Below are positions 37,668-47,900 of a stretch of DNA of 64,000 nucleotides, piece by piece (position 1 is the stretch's first letter; each line of letters opens with the position of its first letter). This DNA is from Locusta migratoria (lineage: Eukaryota > Arthropoda > Insecta > Orthoptera > Acrididae). The notes under the pieces were generated by a model, which saw only the letters and a list, made by a program, of their open reading frames with translations, was not told where the DNA came from and did not search any database. Made by a program: the position numbers and the translations under genes. The stretch is taken from NCBI GenBank assembly GCA_026315105.1, contig CM048744.1, positions 351,293,168 through 351,357,167 on the forward strand, given 5' to 3'.

Positions 37668-38931
37668 CGAGGGTTGGAACTTAAATAGTGGCAACACTGA
37701 TGTGGAGACACTATGCAATGGAATCTACTATTGTCGCTGATAGCACACGTTGTTGACATACCTACCCTACCTCCGAGCAAACGGCGTGCGCACAATCGAG
37801 GGAAACACAGCCACTTGTGAGCGAGCGGTCTAACGTAACGGTGTCACTATGTTCTAGAAACAGGAACAACGACGTTGGATCAGGATTGAATGTGCCAGAG
37901 GTCGTACAGCACGACAGTGTCATCAAGGTCTTCAAGAGGCGGGCGGGACATCGGCATAGCCATACAGAACAGTGGCACGTTGGGTAAAAGCCTTCGAACG
38001 AACGCAAACTGTAGTAAACATACATCTTGCAGTTCGTCCTAGTAGTAGCGTCTCTGAAGTAGAAGTACGTACTGTTGCCACATTAGTGAACAGTGATCGA
38101 CGCTAGACAATTCGTGAGCTCGCTCACGAAACCGGATTGGCGCATCCTGAAGGAACGCCAGGAAATGCGAGAAAGTGCATCAGGATGGATTCCGACTGAA
38201 TTGAAGAAAATGCAGAAATAGATGCGCTATGACGCTGCTCAGACGCACTTGGAGCGCTATGAGTGCGAATAAGAGACTTTCTTCCGCCGTACGAACAAAA
38301 ACTGAAACGCCAATCCAACGAATAGCGCCATTATGGGTCGCCGTGAAAGTCGAAAGTGCGTCAGAGCCCCAGTATGGAGAAAGTTATGGTGATTCTCGTG
38401 TACGACTGTGATGGTTTTATGCTAACGCATTGCGTTCCTCCACGGCAGACCGTTAATGGACAGTATTACTGTTCGTTTTTGAAGCATCATCTTGGTTTGC
38501 GAAAGAAGCGGCAAACGTTCTCTCCGCAATCCACTGTTCATTTTACACGACAATGTGCGGAGTCAAACAGCGCAAGCTGTGGCTGCTCTGTGCTGTCGAT
38601 GGGGCTGGGAAGTACTGTACATCGGCCACACTCCTCGGACGTAAGTCCTTGTGACTTTGGTTTGATTCCTAAGACGAAGAAACCACTTTCTGGCATTAGC
38701 TTCAGAACTATTGCACAGATTTGACAGGCAGTAGACCGCCCCATTCGTACCATCAACAGAACAGGCTCTGTTAACGGTATATTACGCCTTCCACATCGCT
38801 GGCAACGCGTTCTGCACAACGCTGGTAACTACTTTGAAGGACAGTAGAAGGTGCAAACAGGTAACGCTTTTGTATCAGTTGTGAAAAAAAAAAAAAAAAA
38901 ATACTTGCCACTATTTAAGTTGCAACCCTCG
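37668..38931 (+). mobile_element. Mariner-family DNA transposon with intact TIRs
   Basis: The left end CGAGGGTTGGAACTTAAATA and the complement of the right end, CGAGGGTTGCAACTTAAATA, form a TIR of about 28 bp ending TAGTGGCAA. A TA precedes the left end; the right flank is AA, so one target copy is mutated. At 1264 bp it has mariner size. The transposase on the plus strand has many stops and frameshifts. It was inserted into the minus-strand LINE at 36941-39033. Confidence 0.9.
37840..38847 (+). pseudogene. Mariner transposase, decayed
   Basis: Recognisable in order: an N-terminal helix-turn-helix-like region (ECARGRTARQCHQGLQEA), EQKLKRQSNE, VMVILVYDCDGFMLTHCVPP (38380-38440), a damaged HDNVRS motif in place of HDNARxH, and SDVSPCDFGL, the third-acidic-residue region of the D34D triad. 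The segment with the first aspartate (GDET) appears deleted. At least three frame changes and several stops occur. It would cut and paste DNA in an intact form; this copy cannot. Confidence 0.85.
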
Positions 38932-39033
38932 AATTCACAGTACTATACATTTGTGTTGAGTCTCAATTCCCACTCTCTACAGCATGCTTCGAATGCTACA
39001 GTTTTCCAGCGCTCTAACTTCTTTATGTACTAG

Positions 39034-39293
39034 AGCATCGTAGTAGGCCTCGCTGAATTTCCATGTTTTGTACGACGTTATTTATATGTATTGTGAAACG
39101 CAAATACATATGGATGTATCCTACGCAGGAAAATTTCAGAAACAAATTATCCACGATGCCTTGAAAATTCCGTAGCTGCACATATGTATACAGTGAGAGA
39201 ATAGGCGGGAGTAAGTCACAATTTTCATTTTGTGAATAATAACATGCACAGGCGTATTTAAACTACTAGCTAAAAACTCGACCTTGCCTGGGT
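39034..39293 (-). repeat. Right arm of the 260-bp inverted repeat
   Basis: Reverse complement of 35992-36251. In this arm the Helitron-type 3' terminus (CTAG at 39266-39269 on the minus strand) is attached to a full Helitron body that continues to 40375, unlike the left arm. The homology between arms stops just beyond the Helitron hairpin. Confidence 0.85.
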
Positions 39294-40375
39294 ATATATT
39301 TATTTATTCCTGCCTTGAGTTGGCACTTCTCCTATCCCTTCTCTCTCTTTGACCATCTCTTTTTCTAATAACATGTTATATTTATCGGAGAATATGTAAG
39401 AAATAAGGCTGTCTTGCATAATGTACAAAATTATACGTGCATTATAGAAACAAAGGAAGGTAGCAACCAAAATATAAATGGCACATAAAATTCGCACGAT
39501 CTGACATTTATTGAGTTATATGTAGCACAATTGTATAATTTTTCAGGTATATATTCATTTGTATAAGTGCTGTATGTCTGTAAAATCTGTTGAGAATACA
39601 ATTAGCAGTAAAGAAGTAATAGATAAAAACTTGATGTGTGATAGGACGGTTTTCCATGAACGTTAGAGTTTATTTGCTCATATTTCTTGAACTAAATGTC
39701 GTACTGTGATATAATTTCAAAGGTACATTCAGCTGTTAGTGTGTATACTGCCTGTAAAATTTCCTGCGGCTACAATTTGTAGCGTAGAAATCACAAATTC
39801 TAACGTCATACCGAATTCCGTAGTTTTAGTCCATGAACAGCGGAAAAGTAGTAAGCGAGAATATTTTTCCCATTTCATCATTACGCTATTGTTGTCAGCG
39901 GGAAAAAGTTCAATAAAGGTTTGAACATATGTTTAAAGTTTGTTGCATGTCGCTAAGTACTGTCATTCTCATATAGTGTGTGAATAAAATCTCGTCGCAT
40001 TATGTGGCAGTTTCTTGCAACTGTTTTGTTTATGACGTTGTATATCCTGAACCGTGTGTCGTTTATGATTCTTATCCTGACGGCATTGTTACCTCACGAT
40101 AAGTAATATGTGTACCAAATTTGGTTGAAATCGGTCCAATGGTTTAGGAGAAAATGAGCAGCATTGTCGCAAAATGCAGCAGTTTTTCGCGCCTCACATT
40201 GTTTATGACGTCATATCTCGTGAACAATGTGTTGTACGTGGTCCTAACACTTACGGCGACCGTCCTCATGGATTGAAGCTTACGTGTGCAAAATTTCATA
40301 AATATTGGAAGAAAACTTTAGATTCGTATGCAATACGTACACACAAACATACTGAGACTGATTTATATATAAAGA
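39266..40375 (-). mobile_element. Non-autonomous Helitron
   Basis: On the minus strand it starts TCTTTATATATAAATCAGTC at 40375, preceded by A, and ends with a hairpin-like CCAGGCAAGGTCGAG, then TTTTTAGCTAG, followed by T. There is no helicase ORF in 1110 bp. Its 3' portion (39290-39400: GCC(T/C)TGAGTT, ACATGTTA, AATATGTAAGAAATAAG) resembles the 3' portion of the Helitron at 58843-59792. Confidence 0.75.
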
Positions 40376-40647
40376 TCATTTATTACATACTCTCTATTAA
40401 GAAATGGGTAAATCCTAATATGGTTGCTTCTGTCACATAACTAATAAATGCCAACAACAAATATCTGCAAAACAAAACTGGATTAGGTATTCAAAAATGA
40501 AAGGAAACTGGAATGATCACAGTGTTTGATTCACTAAACTAACATCTCGAGTATCAAAATATTTTAAAGAAACGCACGTGGATATATTCGGAATAAAATT
40601 ATCGTAAGAGCTACACGATAACGATAACAATATATGTACAACTGATG

Positions 40648-40700
40648 TTCAAAATGTCCAAATGTTTGTTAAGCTTATGGGACTTAACTACTGGGTCATC
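40648..40700 (-). mobile_element. Severely 5'-truncated SINE, 53 bp, with 11-bp target duplication
   Basis: Only the SINE 3' end is present (complement of GTCATC ... AAGTCCCATAAGC ... CATTT). It is flanked exactly by TACAACTGATG at 40637-40647 and 40701-40711. The duplication shows this is a complete retroposition event of a truncated copy, not a leftover of a deletion. Confidence 0.9.
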
Positions 40701-40711
40701 TACAACTGATG

Positions 40712-41531
40712 GATTAAGACAGTACAGAATATGAAGTACTTGAAATAAATTGAAGGGCATTACGGAGAAAGATGTCGGAGCGTATACTGAAAGCAAGAAA
40801 CGTCAGCAGAGTTCATCTGTATCAGTTAATACCGGTGATCAGTTGGCGTATGTCCAGCCGCTGGATCTATATTTCGTTTCCTTTCAATTTCGTCTTAAGA
40901 CCTGCAGCCGCAATCTTGCGTAATCCGATCAAATCTTGTGATGCGCTGCCTTCCCGTCCCAACTTTGCTGTCGAGAGTCTCTCCCCCACCGTTCCACGCC
41001 ATTTCTCCTGTCTTAAAACTGTATCTGTACTTCATTATTTCATATTACTCAGCTCTGTGTGTTCATCCACAAACCAAGTAAGTTTTCTTGAGATAGATGT
41101 ACAGGGCGAAGGAAAAAAATGGCACAGTTGAAGGTCTGTATTCGATTCCTCATCGCGATTCAAGAGAAAACTTTATGTATCAAAATCAAATCGAATTCAT
41201 TTTGAAAACACGTGCATGAAAACGAGGTGGCAGAACTGTCTAGGAAACGGATCTTTAAAAATAAGAAGAGAATTGGCGATGGTTTAAATCAGGGACCCAT
41301 GGTGAATGCTGGTTTGATGTATCACCAGACTACTGAGTGGAGTAAGACTGGTACGATAGTGCGGTGATGGTACTCACTCCGCTGTGTATCCCGTTGCATT
41401 GCACGATTTGAGTGTGGCAAACTCCTCGTTTTACTACATGTGCTTTCTAAAGGCACTCGATGTAATATTTCCAGACAACCTTTTGTCTTTTAGCCAACTC
41501 CAATTACGACATCTTCATATTGTTTTTACTA
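40712..41531. other. Stretch without recognisable feature
   Basis: No transposon signature or family match. The longest ORF (119 codons, plus, 40772-41131) shows no motif I recognise and looks like chance. Confidence 0.45.
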
Positions 41532-41761
41532 TACACTGGTCAGAATTAGGGAATCAGGTTTCAGACGTATTGTCGTCGGCAGGATGAACTAAAATAGTTG
41601 TATGTCTTTCTGCTGGTTCAACGGAGTGGAGACAACAACATTAAGGCAACCGAGATAGCAGTGACAGAAAGTTGCTTCACAGGGGGTTGCTGCTGTGTTT
41701 ACTCTTCCAAACGAATTACACAAGCAGTTCCGTTCAGATAGTGTAGTGAACAGATAGTGCA

Positions 41762-43018
41762 ATGCAACAACAACGTGACTTACCCGAAGCTATGTCTTGG
41801 AGAGCCATAGGAAGGTTGAGACAGGAAAAGACACAGAGGGAGGTGGCTGCAGCTATTGGAGTAACCGTAAATATAATTTCAGGGACCTGAAAGCGATGAC
41901 TGACAAAACAGGAACTGTTAAAAGAAGGCAAGGACAAGGTCGTCCACACCAGCAAGAGACGACCGCTATCTTCTGTTAGCAACCCGTCGAGACAGGAGGC
42001 TGAAGGCAACTCAGCTGCAGTGCTCTCTCCAGGCACCAACACAAACATTGTGAAATCGCCTTCGGGAATGTGGCCTCTATACACGTTGGCCTGTGGTGTG
42101 TGTCCTATTAAAGCCATACCGCAGTATAGCCCGCAGAAACTAGTTGGAGGAACATCAGGATTGGAATCGCAACGGATGGCGCCGGGTTGTGTTTACAGAT
42201 GAGTCACCATTTTGTGTTCAACCGGACAATCGTCGTTTCCACATCTGAGGAGAACGTGGAACAATCCTGCTTATGTTTAAAAAAACATCACCATATCATG
42301 GTGGTGGACGAATGGCTTGCCGCGACGGAGCGGCCGAGCACATTCAGGCGCTATGCTACGATGCGCGAGGCCGTTCCCCATCGGGGGTTCGAATGCCCCT
42401 CTGGCATGGATGTTTGTGTCGTCTTTAGTATAAGTTAGTTCATAAGTACTTTGTAAGTTTAGGGACTGATGACCCCGCAGTCAAGTCCCTTAAGCTTAAC
42501 AAACATTAAACGAATGGCATGGGAATTCGTCAGTATTAGCGGACGTACGGACCTGTATGTCGTTCATAATGGTGCTTTGACTGCTCAGAGGTACAGAGGC
42601 GAGAACCTTCGATATTTCGTTGTGCCCTTCGCTGGTGCCATAGGAGATGGGCTCCTTCAGGTGGACGACAACGCTCATCCCCACGGAGTTGCACTCGTGG
42701 ACAACTTGCTTGAAGCTGAGGGAATTGAACGAATACAGTGAGCATCTTGTTCACCGGACGTAACCCGGATGAGAATTGAGTAATTTAGAAATGTCAGCTC
42801 CTTCGTAACAGATGTTTCGTACCAATTGAGAGTGTCTGGGATGCACTTGGCAGACACAATGCAGCCGGACCAGCACCTCCCACAACGGTTGCATAGTTGG
42901 ATAGAAGGATGGCCAAATATCCCTGAAGAGCTGATTGATGTCCTGACGCCAACCATGCCACGCAGGTGAGTAACTGTACTGGCCGTCCGTGGTGATCACA
43001 CACCACATTACAGTGGAA
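41762..43018 (+). pseudogene. Tc1-like transposase, broken by stops, a SINE and a 58-bp insert
   Basis: In order: the start MQQQRDLPEAMSWRAIGRLR with a helix-turn-helix (QREVAAAIGV); the RVVFTDES region near 42190; then, after the SINE, GRTDLYVVHNGALTAQRYR (42540-42600) and DDNAHPH (42666, second aspartate); ASCSPDV (42746); and PIESVWDALGR (42828), the third acidic region of the DDE triad. Several frame changes separate these. Between SPDV and PIE sit about 58 extra bases unlike the family. Not functional. Confidence 0.85.
42317..42509 (+). mobile_element. tRNA-derived SINE inside the Tc1-like transposase
   Basis: The head GCCGCGACGGAGCGGCCGAG, B-box GGTTCGAATGC and body GGGACTGATGACCCC are present, ending AAGCTTAACAAACATT. 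Target duplication ACGAATGGC at 42308-42316 and 42510-42518 (9 bp, perfect). This belongs to the SINE variant with the GCGCGAGGCCGTTCCCCATC middle region, also seen at 47006-47243. Confidence 0.93.
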
Positions 43019-43219
43019 CGAGAATGACTTTTTCACTATTATGATAGGTAGTTCCGTGATTCCTCACTCTAAGTAAACGCCATGTAAACCTCAAGTAAAG
43101 AGTTGGGACAGCGAAATATCTTTCTGTATTACAGACAAAATACAATTGTAACCAATATCTGAATAAAATGATACCCTCTGTATATTGTATATATCTCACC
43201 TGAACCCCTAATTGTGTAT

Positions 43220-43603
43220 TACACATTACCCTAATCTAAAAGAACACAGCAATGTAATTGGGAGCACATAACGCGATGAGGTGATGGAGCTTCTGGTAAC
43301 TGCAAGGACGAGTGCAAGTCGTTGGCTGGGTAAAAGGAAGTTATAATGAAATATTTCACCCAATACAGAGTGAAACACAGAAGATGTTAGTGGGGCTGTA
43401 ATAACAATTAAAGGTACGCTGTTATAGATGACACCAAGTCTATTCTGCATTAGTTGTTTCACAGGACTGCACTGTTCCACCTTGATTTTATACATAAATG
43501 TGAGCCACTTTCACAGTCAAGCAACTCAAATCCTCTTACCGTCTATTCATGGGCAAACACTGCTGTGACGACAGTCGTGGACTAGAGATATACATACATA
43601 CAG
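43220..43603. other. Stretch without recognisable feature
   Basis: Between the Tc1-like element and the decayed mariner I see nothing supportable; the short minus-strand ORF at 43226-43495 has no recognisable motif. Confidence 0.4.
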
Positions 43604-44260
43604 ATGACATCGCACACACAACATATAAAAGGGCGGTGCTTTGACAGAGCTGTCTCCTGTACTCCGATGATTCATGTTGAGGGTATCCAACGAGGTTTAA
43701 AAGGAATGTGCGATGAAGTTAGACGTCTCGGACATTGCATTTCCAGCATCATTAGGAAATTCAATATTCCGAGATCCACAGTGTCAAGAGTGTGCCGAGA
43801 ATATCAAAGTCATCAATCATCATCACCATCAAATCGGCAATCGAGGACCCTGTAGATCATGCGGCGACCTGTCCAAAACAGGAGAAGAATGAAAAGTGTT
43901 TGCAAAGTTTGTCTCACACACATCCACACAATGCCGAGCAAAAACAACGAAGTATGAAAGCATGGCGACTTGACTGAATTTTAAATGCGCACTTTTCTTT
44001 TCTCGTAGAAAAACTAAGTATCACGGTTGATGAGACTTGCTGCTATCAATACGATCCTACCACAAAACAATAAAGTGGAGAAATTCAAATGAATTAACGC
44101 TTTGACGGCAGAATCGACAGTGAAGCCAACGAGATGTGCGAGTTGAATAACACCCGAAAGATCGTGCTTCAGACAGTTTCGCATGTTTGTACGAACGTCC
44201 CGTGTATTGTTCCAAGAGACTCTGTACAACACATGACGCACCATCTCCATCTTTTTTTAA
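43604..44260 (+). pseudogene. Old mariner-like transposase remnant
   Basis: A helix-turn-helix-like piece, HCISSIIRKFNIPRSTVSRV (43735-43795), is followed by frameshifted sequence. SITVDETCCYQYDPTTKQ (44018-44071) resembles the first catalytic aspartate region of mariner transposases (GDETWxYxYDPETK), with W changed to C. Stops follow, then a weak match to the segment leading to VPRD. No TIRs were found. Family assignment rests mainly on the DET block. Confidence 0.6.
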
Positions 44261-45028
44261 GTTCATGAATCCATTCTCGCAAAAAGTTTTGGACCCACAG
44301 CGTGGTTTGTATCACGAAAGATTCGATTCAGCTTTTGTACTTAGTGTATTGTACACAATATTAGGCGACATACATCTCTACACATAAATCAACTGTAAGG
44401 GTCTTTGTTCTGCCGAACGAGCCAGCAATCGCTATTCTGTGTCGTTGATTTTCAATACACACTCTTTACGTACCAAGCCTCATTCTTTGTGCGCCAGTTT
44501 CACCAAATATAGTGAAACACTTAATGGTACTAACTCTACTGTCCATTCATACGATAAGTGGCATACACGGATTATCAGTGCTACTATCGAAATATTTCTT
44601 CTTTACAGTATTTTCTCCGATGGTTCCAAGTCAACACAACTCTATGACTGTGCGTTTTTAAAACCGTTTGCAAGTACAATGAAGTCACCTACGGAGATAG
44701 TTGCATTGTTCCTTCAGTACCACCAACGAACGAAGTATTTGGTTAACTCACCATCACATATAGTATGAAATACTACCCAAAAGACTGCAGAATTATTCGA
44801 ATTTCAGTTAAATACTGGACCAACCTACTTCCAACATTTTAGATACTATTGTCCCTTCAGTTTAATAATTTGAATCTTCTCCCAAATGATCCCGTACCAT
44901 CTCCAAAGATTATCGTTATCGATAACATTGACCAGCATTGAGTGTCTTGGACGATTAAGTTAACGTCAGCAGTAGACAGACAGAAAAAAATGGTATTAAA
45001 GAACAAATTGATGTAATTTTTTCTAAAT
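44261..45028. other. Stretch without recognisable feature
   Basis: One 109-codon ORF (44439-44768, plus) lacks any motif I recognise and has no sign of selection that I can judge. No repeats noticed. Confidence 0.4.
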
Positions 45029-45039
45029 GTGGTAATATT

Positions 45040-45310
45040 TTCCCATATTCTTGAAATTTGTTATTTTCGGCAAATTAATTGTTATTTGTGTCAAATAGAT
45101 GTATTTTTACAACATAAAGTGTTGTTTTTTGCAACATGTGTCGTATTTTTTGCGAAACATGTCCTTTTCTTCTTTTGTAAAACTCCATGTTTTTTCCCAC
45201 TCTCGGTGTTTTTCGCCAAGTTTTGTTATTTCTTTCCAAATTCGGTTTTTTTATTCTAGAAATTTAGTGCTTTGTCAAATTTTACATTTTTTTTACGAAA
45301 CTGGGATACT
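45040..45310. repeat. Degenerate T-rich minisatellite, period about 20 bp
   Basis: Successive imperfect units of about 18-23 bp follow a pattern near TGTTRTTTTTYGCAAA: TTATTTTCGGCAAATTAA, GTTGTTTTTTGCAACATG, TCGTATTTTTTGCGAAACAT, GTGTTTTTCGCCAAGTT. Read as protein they give a repeated FFAK-like pattern (45029-45259), which is a by-product of the repeat and not a gene. The period is irregular and units are strongly diverged. Confidence 0.6.
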
Positions 45311-46538
45311 CATTTTTTAAATTCTGTATTGTTGCAGCAAACATTCACTATCCTTTTCGCTCATTCCTTGGTAGTTGCCAATTTCGGTGCTTTTATTTTT
45401 TGAAAATTTCATTATTATTTGTTGGGCACCTTCGGTGCTTATTTCGTAGTTACATCGAACTTCGTGAAACATATAATGAACTTTCATGTTAAGATTATAT
45501 GCCCTCTTTAGCTTTGAGTAGATTAGAAGCCAAAATGCGATTGTAACACTCAGTAACTATCAGTTACAAATACATATTCGAAGAGTATCGGAATTAGTGA
45601 GTTGCACTTGTGTAGTGTTATTTGTAAGTTCGAAGGCTACAGTGGACGAAGTGAGATTCCATAAAATTGTTCTGGATTAGAGACTTAGTCATGACGTAAA
45701 ATGTCTTAATAACGTTCCAGCAACTATTTAAAGGGTTATTGTATGATGTTTTTTTTTTCTTCAGAATTTCGGTCTCATTTTACTCAAATATCTCTTTATG
45801 AAGCTTCGCATAACGATGTGTTTTAAGCGAACCACGCTTCCGGAACGTTGCTCGCCCTTGGCAGTCACCAGCTGTTACTGCTTTGAACTATTCCCTTATC
45901 ACAGAGGACGCAGCACCGAAATGAAGCGTTTATTTTTCCCTCCTAAGGACGTAGAGGCGATAGCAGTCACAGGGCGATGTTCTGTTCCTGGTACAAGAGG
46001 CCTTTTCTTTGACAGGCGTTGTGCCAGCCAAGGCGACCTTCGTGTTGAGTAAGTAGGGTGTTCCACGATTTCCTCACAATGCCATATTTCTATTCTCGTC
46101 CTACAGAGGAATATTCACAACTCGGTAGTATAGCTTAGAGCTGCAGTTTTCTCGCTACCCCTTGATAGGCAGTATACTTTTACTTGCGAGTTCATGCTAA
46201 CTCCCTCCCCTCCACCCCCTTCCCCGCCATCGGTTTACATTTCCCTTTATGTTGCCAACTCCCTCACTCCCACCCTCCTGCTATCGATTTTCATTACTTG
46301 AAACATTCCCCTTTCTGTTAAATCTTACCCAGAAGTGAACACACCACAGTATAACTAATTTTATCAAGTAATTCGTGGAGACAAGGACTTTCTCATAGTC
46401 CAACGGATTAATTAAACGAGGATTTTACCTCACCTTACAGGTATAATTCCTACGGAAATGTATATGTACGCTATACAATGAACAACACCTATTAAATTTC
46501 ATCTAAGAATAATAATAGGGAATAATCACTGTTGAAGG

Positions 46539-46540
<2 letters not shown>
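45311..46540. other. Stretch without recognisable feature
   Basis: Contains C-rich CCCTCCCCTCC-type sequence near 46200-46290 and an 84-codon ORF (45798-46052, plus) that I do not recognise. No transposon ends found. Confidence 0.4.

Positions 46541-46570
<30 letters not shown>
46541..46570. repeat. (CT)n microsatellite
   Basis: About 15 uninterrupted CT units, the only long dinucleotide repeat in the window. Confidence 0.95.
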
Positions 46571-46572
<2 letters not shown>

Positions 46573-46994
46573 CTCTAAATTTAATATAACGGAAACTAAG
46601 TAATTCTTAAATGAGAATGTGAGTGAAGATCAGAGGAGAGTAATATTGGATTCTTACGGACGTTGTTTTACTCTACTTTCGCTATTATTCAAATTATACT
46701 ATGGACTCACTATATAAGTACTTATATCTCGTGACTAAAGTTTAGCAGTCAGACAAGTATTAAGACCTAGCGTGTGTGTATATATATTATAAATTGGCAT
46801 AATCACAACACGCTAGTTATCTTGACTACAAGTTTGTTTGTGTGGCCATTTTCCGTAGTCTGCCCCAAATTATTCGTTTTTGTGAATAAAAAAACCGCTT
46901 TCTTCCTGCATTGTATTTATTTTTCTAGACGCCTTTTGGCTTCTTTTACTGCAAGACAACCTTAGTGGGTTCTAGAAATTAATTTTGTTTTTAG
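46571..46994. other. Stretch without recognisable feature
   Basis: AT-rich, with no element or gene recognised between the CT microsatellite and the next SINE. Confidence 0.4.
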
Positions 46995-47005
46995 ATGTAG
47001 TATTT

Positions 47006-47019
47006 CAAAATGTTGAAAT

Positions 47020-47067
<48 letters not shown>

Positions 47068-47243
47068 CTTATGGGACTTAACTGCAGGGTCATCAGTCCC
47101 TAAACTTACAAATTACTCATAAACTACCTTATACGAAAGACAGCACAAAGATTCATGCTTTGGGGGGATTCGAACCCCCGACGGGGAACGGCCTCTCGCA
47201 TCGGAGCATAGCGGCTGAATGCGCTCGGCCACACCGCCGCGGC
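47006..47243 (-). mobile_element. tRNA-derived SINE with long internal A tract and 11-bp target duplication
   Basis: Head on the minus strand GCCGCGGCGGTGTGGCCGAG with B-box GGTTCGAATCC. The body ends in AAGTCCCATAAGC, then an A tract of about 42 bases, then CATTTCAACATTTTG. ATGTAGTATTT occurs at both 46995-47005 and 47244-47254 (perfect). Same subfamily as 42317-42509. Confidence 0.94.
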
Positions 47244-47469
47244 ATGTAGTATTTATAGATTATAAAAAGCTAATTTTTTTTTTCAAAAGTAAATGAGTGG
47301 TTACCTACAGTTCATAGTCTTCTGGGTTTGATTTTTGCTATTCTTTCCATGTGGCCTAATTATGATGTCAGAGAATTGTTCTAGTTATGTAATTATTTGT
47401 AATTTTTTCAAAGTATTATTTATTTTTCTCGCAGTCGAACAAATTCAAAAAGTAATAAATAAATAAACT

Positions 47470-47675
47470 GCGGCTCCGACCAAGGTTTTCGGGAGGTTTT
47501 CCTTGGTTGTAAGGCGTATGCCGGAGCTGGTAAGCCCCTCCCACTTATTCCCAATTGGGATCCCCATTTGCCCCACTATCAGCTTGTCTGATAATTGGCT
47601 GAATAGAACCGCGACTCTTTATGGGCCGGATCTCAAACAGCCCGCTCCACTCCTCGGAGTGGAGAATGAAAAGAG
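47470..47675. repeat. Unclassified dispersed repeat, copy 1
   Basis: About 200 bp shared with 57058-57262 in the same orientation. Conserved blocks include GTTTTCCTTGGTTGT, CCCCACTATCAGCTTGTCTG, ATAATTGGCTGAATAGAACC, GCGACTCTTTATGGGCCGGA and CTCAAACAGCCCGCTCCACT. Short dyads are present (CAGC...GCTG; CCACTCCTCGGAGTGG). No coding potential. I do not recognise the family; it could be a non-autonomous transposon or the tail of a LINE. Confidence 0.85.
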
Positions 47676-47680
47676 ATAAG

Positions 47681-47900
47681 TTTTTTTTTTTTTTTTTTTT
47701 TTTAAAGTTCAAATGTTTGTAAAGCTTATGGGACTTAACTACGGGGTCATCAGTCCCTAAACTTATAAACTACTTAGGAACTACCTTATACTAAGGACGG
47801 CACAAATATCCATGCCCGAGGGGGGATTCGAACCCCCGACCGTAGTGGCCGTGCAGACCGTGACTGAAGCGCCTCAGTCCCCTCGGCCACCGCGGCCGGC
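47681..47900 (-). mobile_element. tRNA-derived SINE, full-length
   Basis: Complement of a SINE starting GCCGGCCGCGGTGGCCGAGG with B-box GGTTCGAATCC, GGGACTGATGACCCC and a 22-base A tail (T run from 47681). It directly abuts dispersed repeat copy 1. No clear target duplication. Confidence 0.92.

Larger units (their letters stand above)
36941..39033 (-). pseudogene. CR1-like LINE fragment interrupted by a mariner
   Basis: On the minus strand the RT C-terminal part is visible: a degenerate WELRLNTN segment right of the mariner (near 38960), then SLKAVTSTKYL, SDLKWNDHIKLIVGKADTRL (37459-37647), then WDKYQVELIEDVEKIQRRAA (37106-37414). The 3' end has a short microsatellite tail (ATGTAGATGTAAG complement at 36941). 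The catalytic YADD is absent through 5' truncation. Joining the sequence left and right of the mariner (37668-38931) restores the RT spacing, which shows the mariner came later. Confidence 0.75.
41532..43219 (+). mobile_element. Tc1-like transposon with a nested SINE
   Basis: It contains a Tc1-type transposase remnant on the plus strand. The proposed ends are TACACTGGTCAGAATTAGGG on the left and, as complement, TACACAATTAGGGGTTCAGG on the right; they match imperfectly with a 7-base gap, so the boundaries are tentative. Without the SINE (42317-42509) and its duplicated target the element is about 1.49 kb, a usual Tc1 length. Confidence 0.65.

Noticed and set aside
40772..41131. 119-codon ORF as a host gene
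   Set aside because: No recognisable domain, biased composition or neighbour support; length is compatible with chance in 32 kb of unique DNA.
41734..42117. 127-codon minus-strand ORF
   Set aside because: Antisense to the Tc1-like transposase, with no motif of its own.
44439..44768. 109-codon ORF as a gene
   Set aside because: No family resemblance and no upstream or splice context; kept only as unassigned sequence.
45029..45259. Phe-rich membrane protein ORF
   Set aside because: Open frame is produced by the T-rich degenerate repeat.
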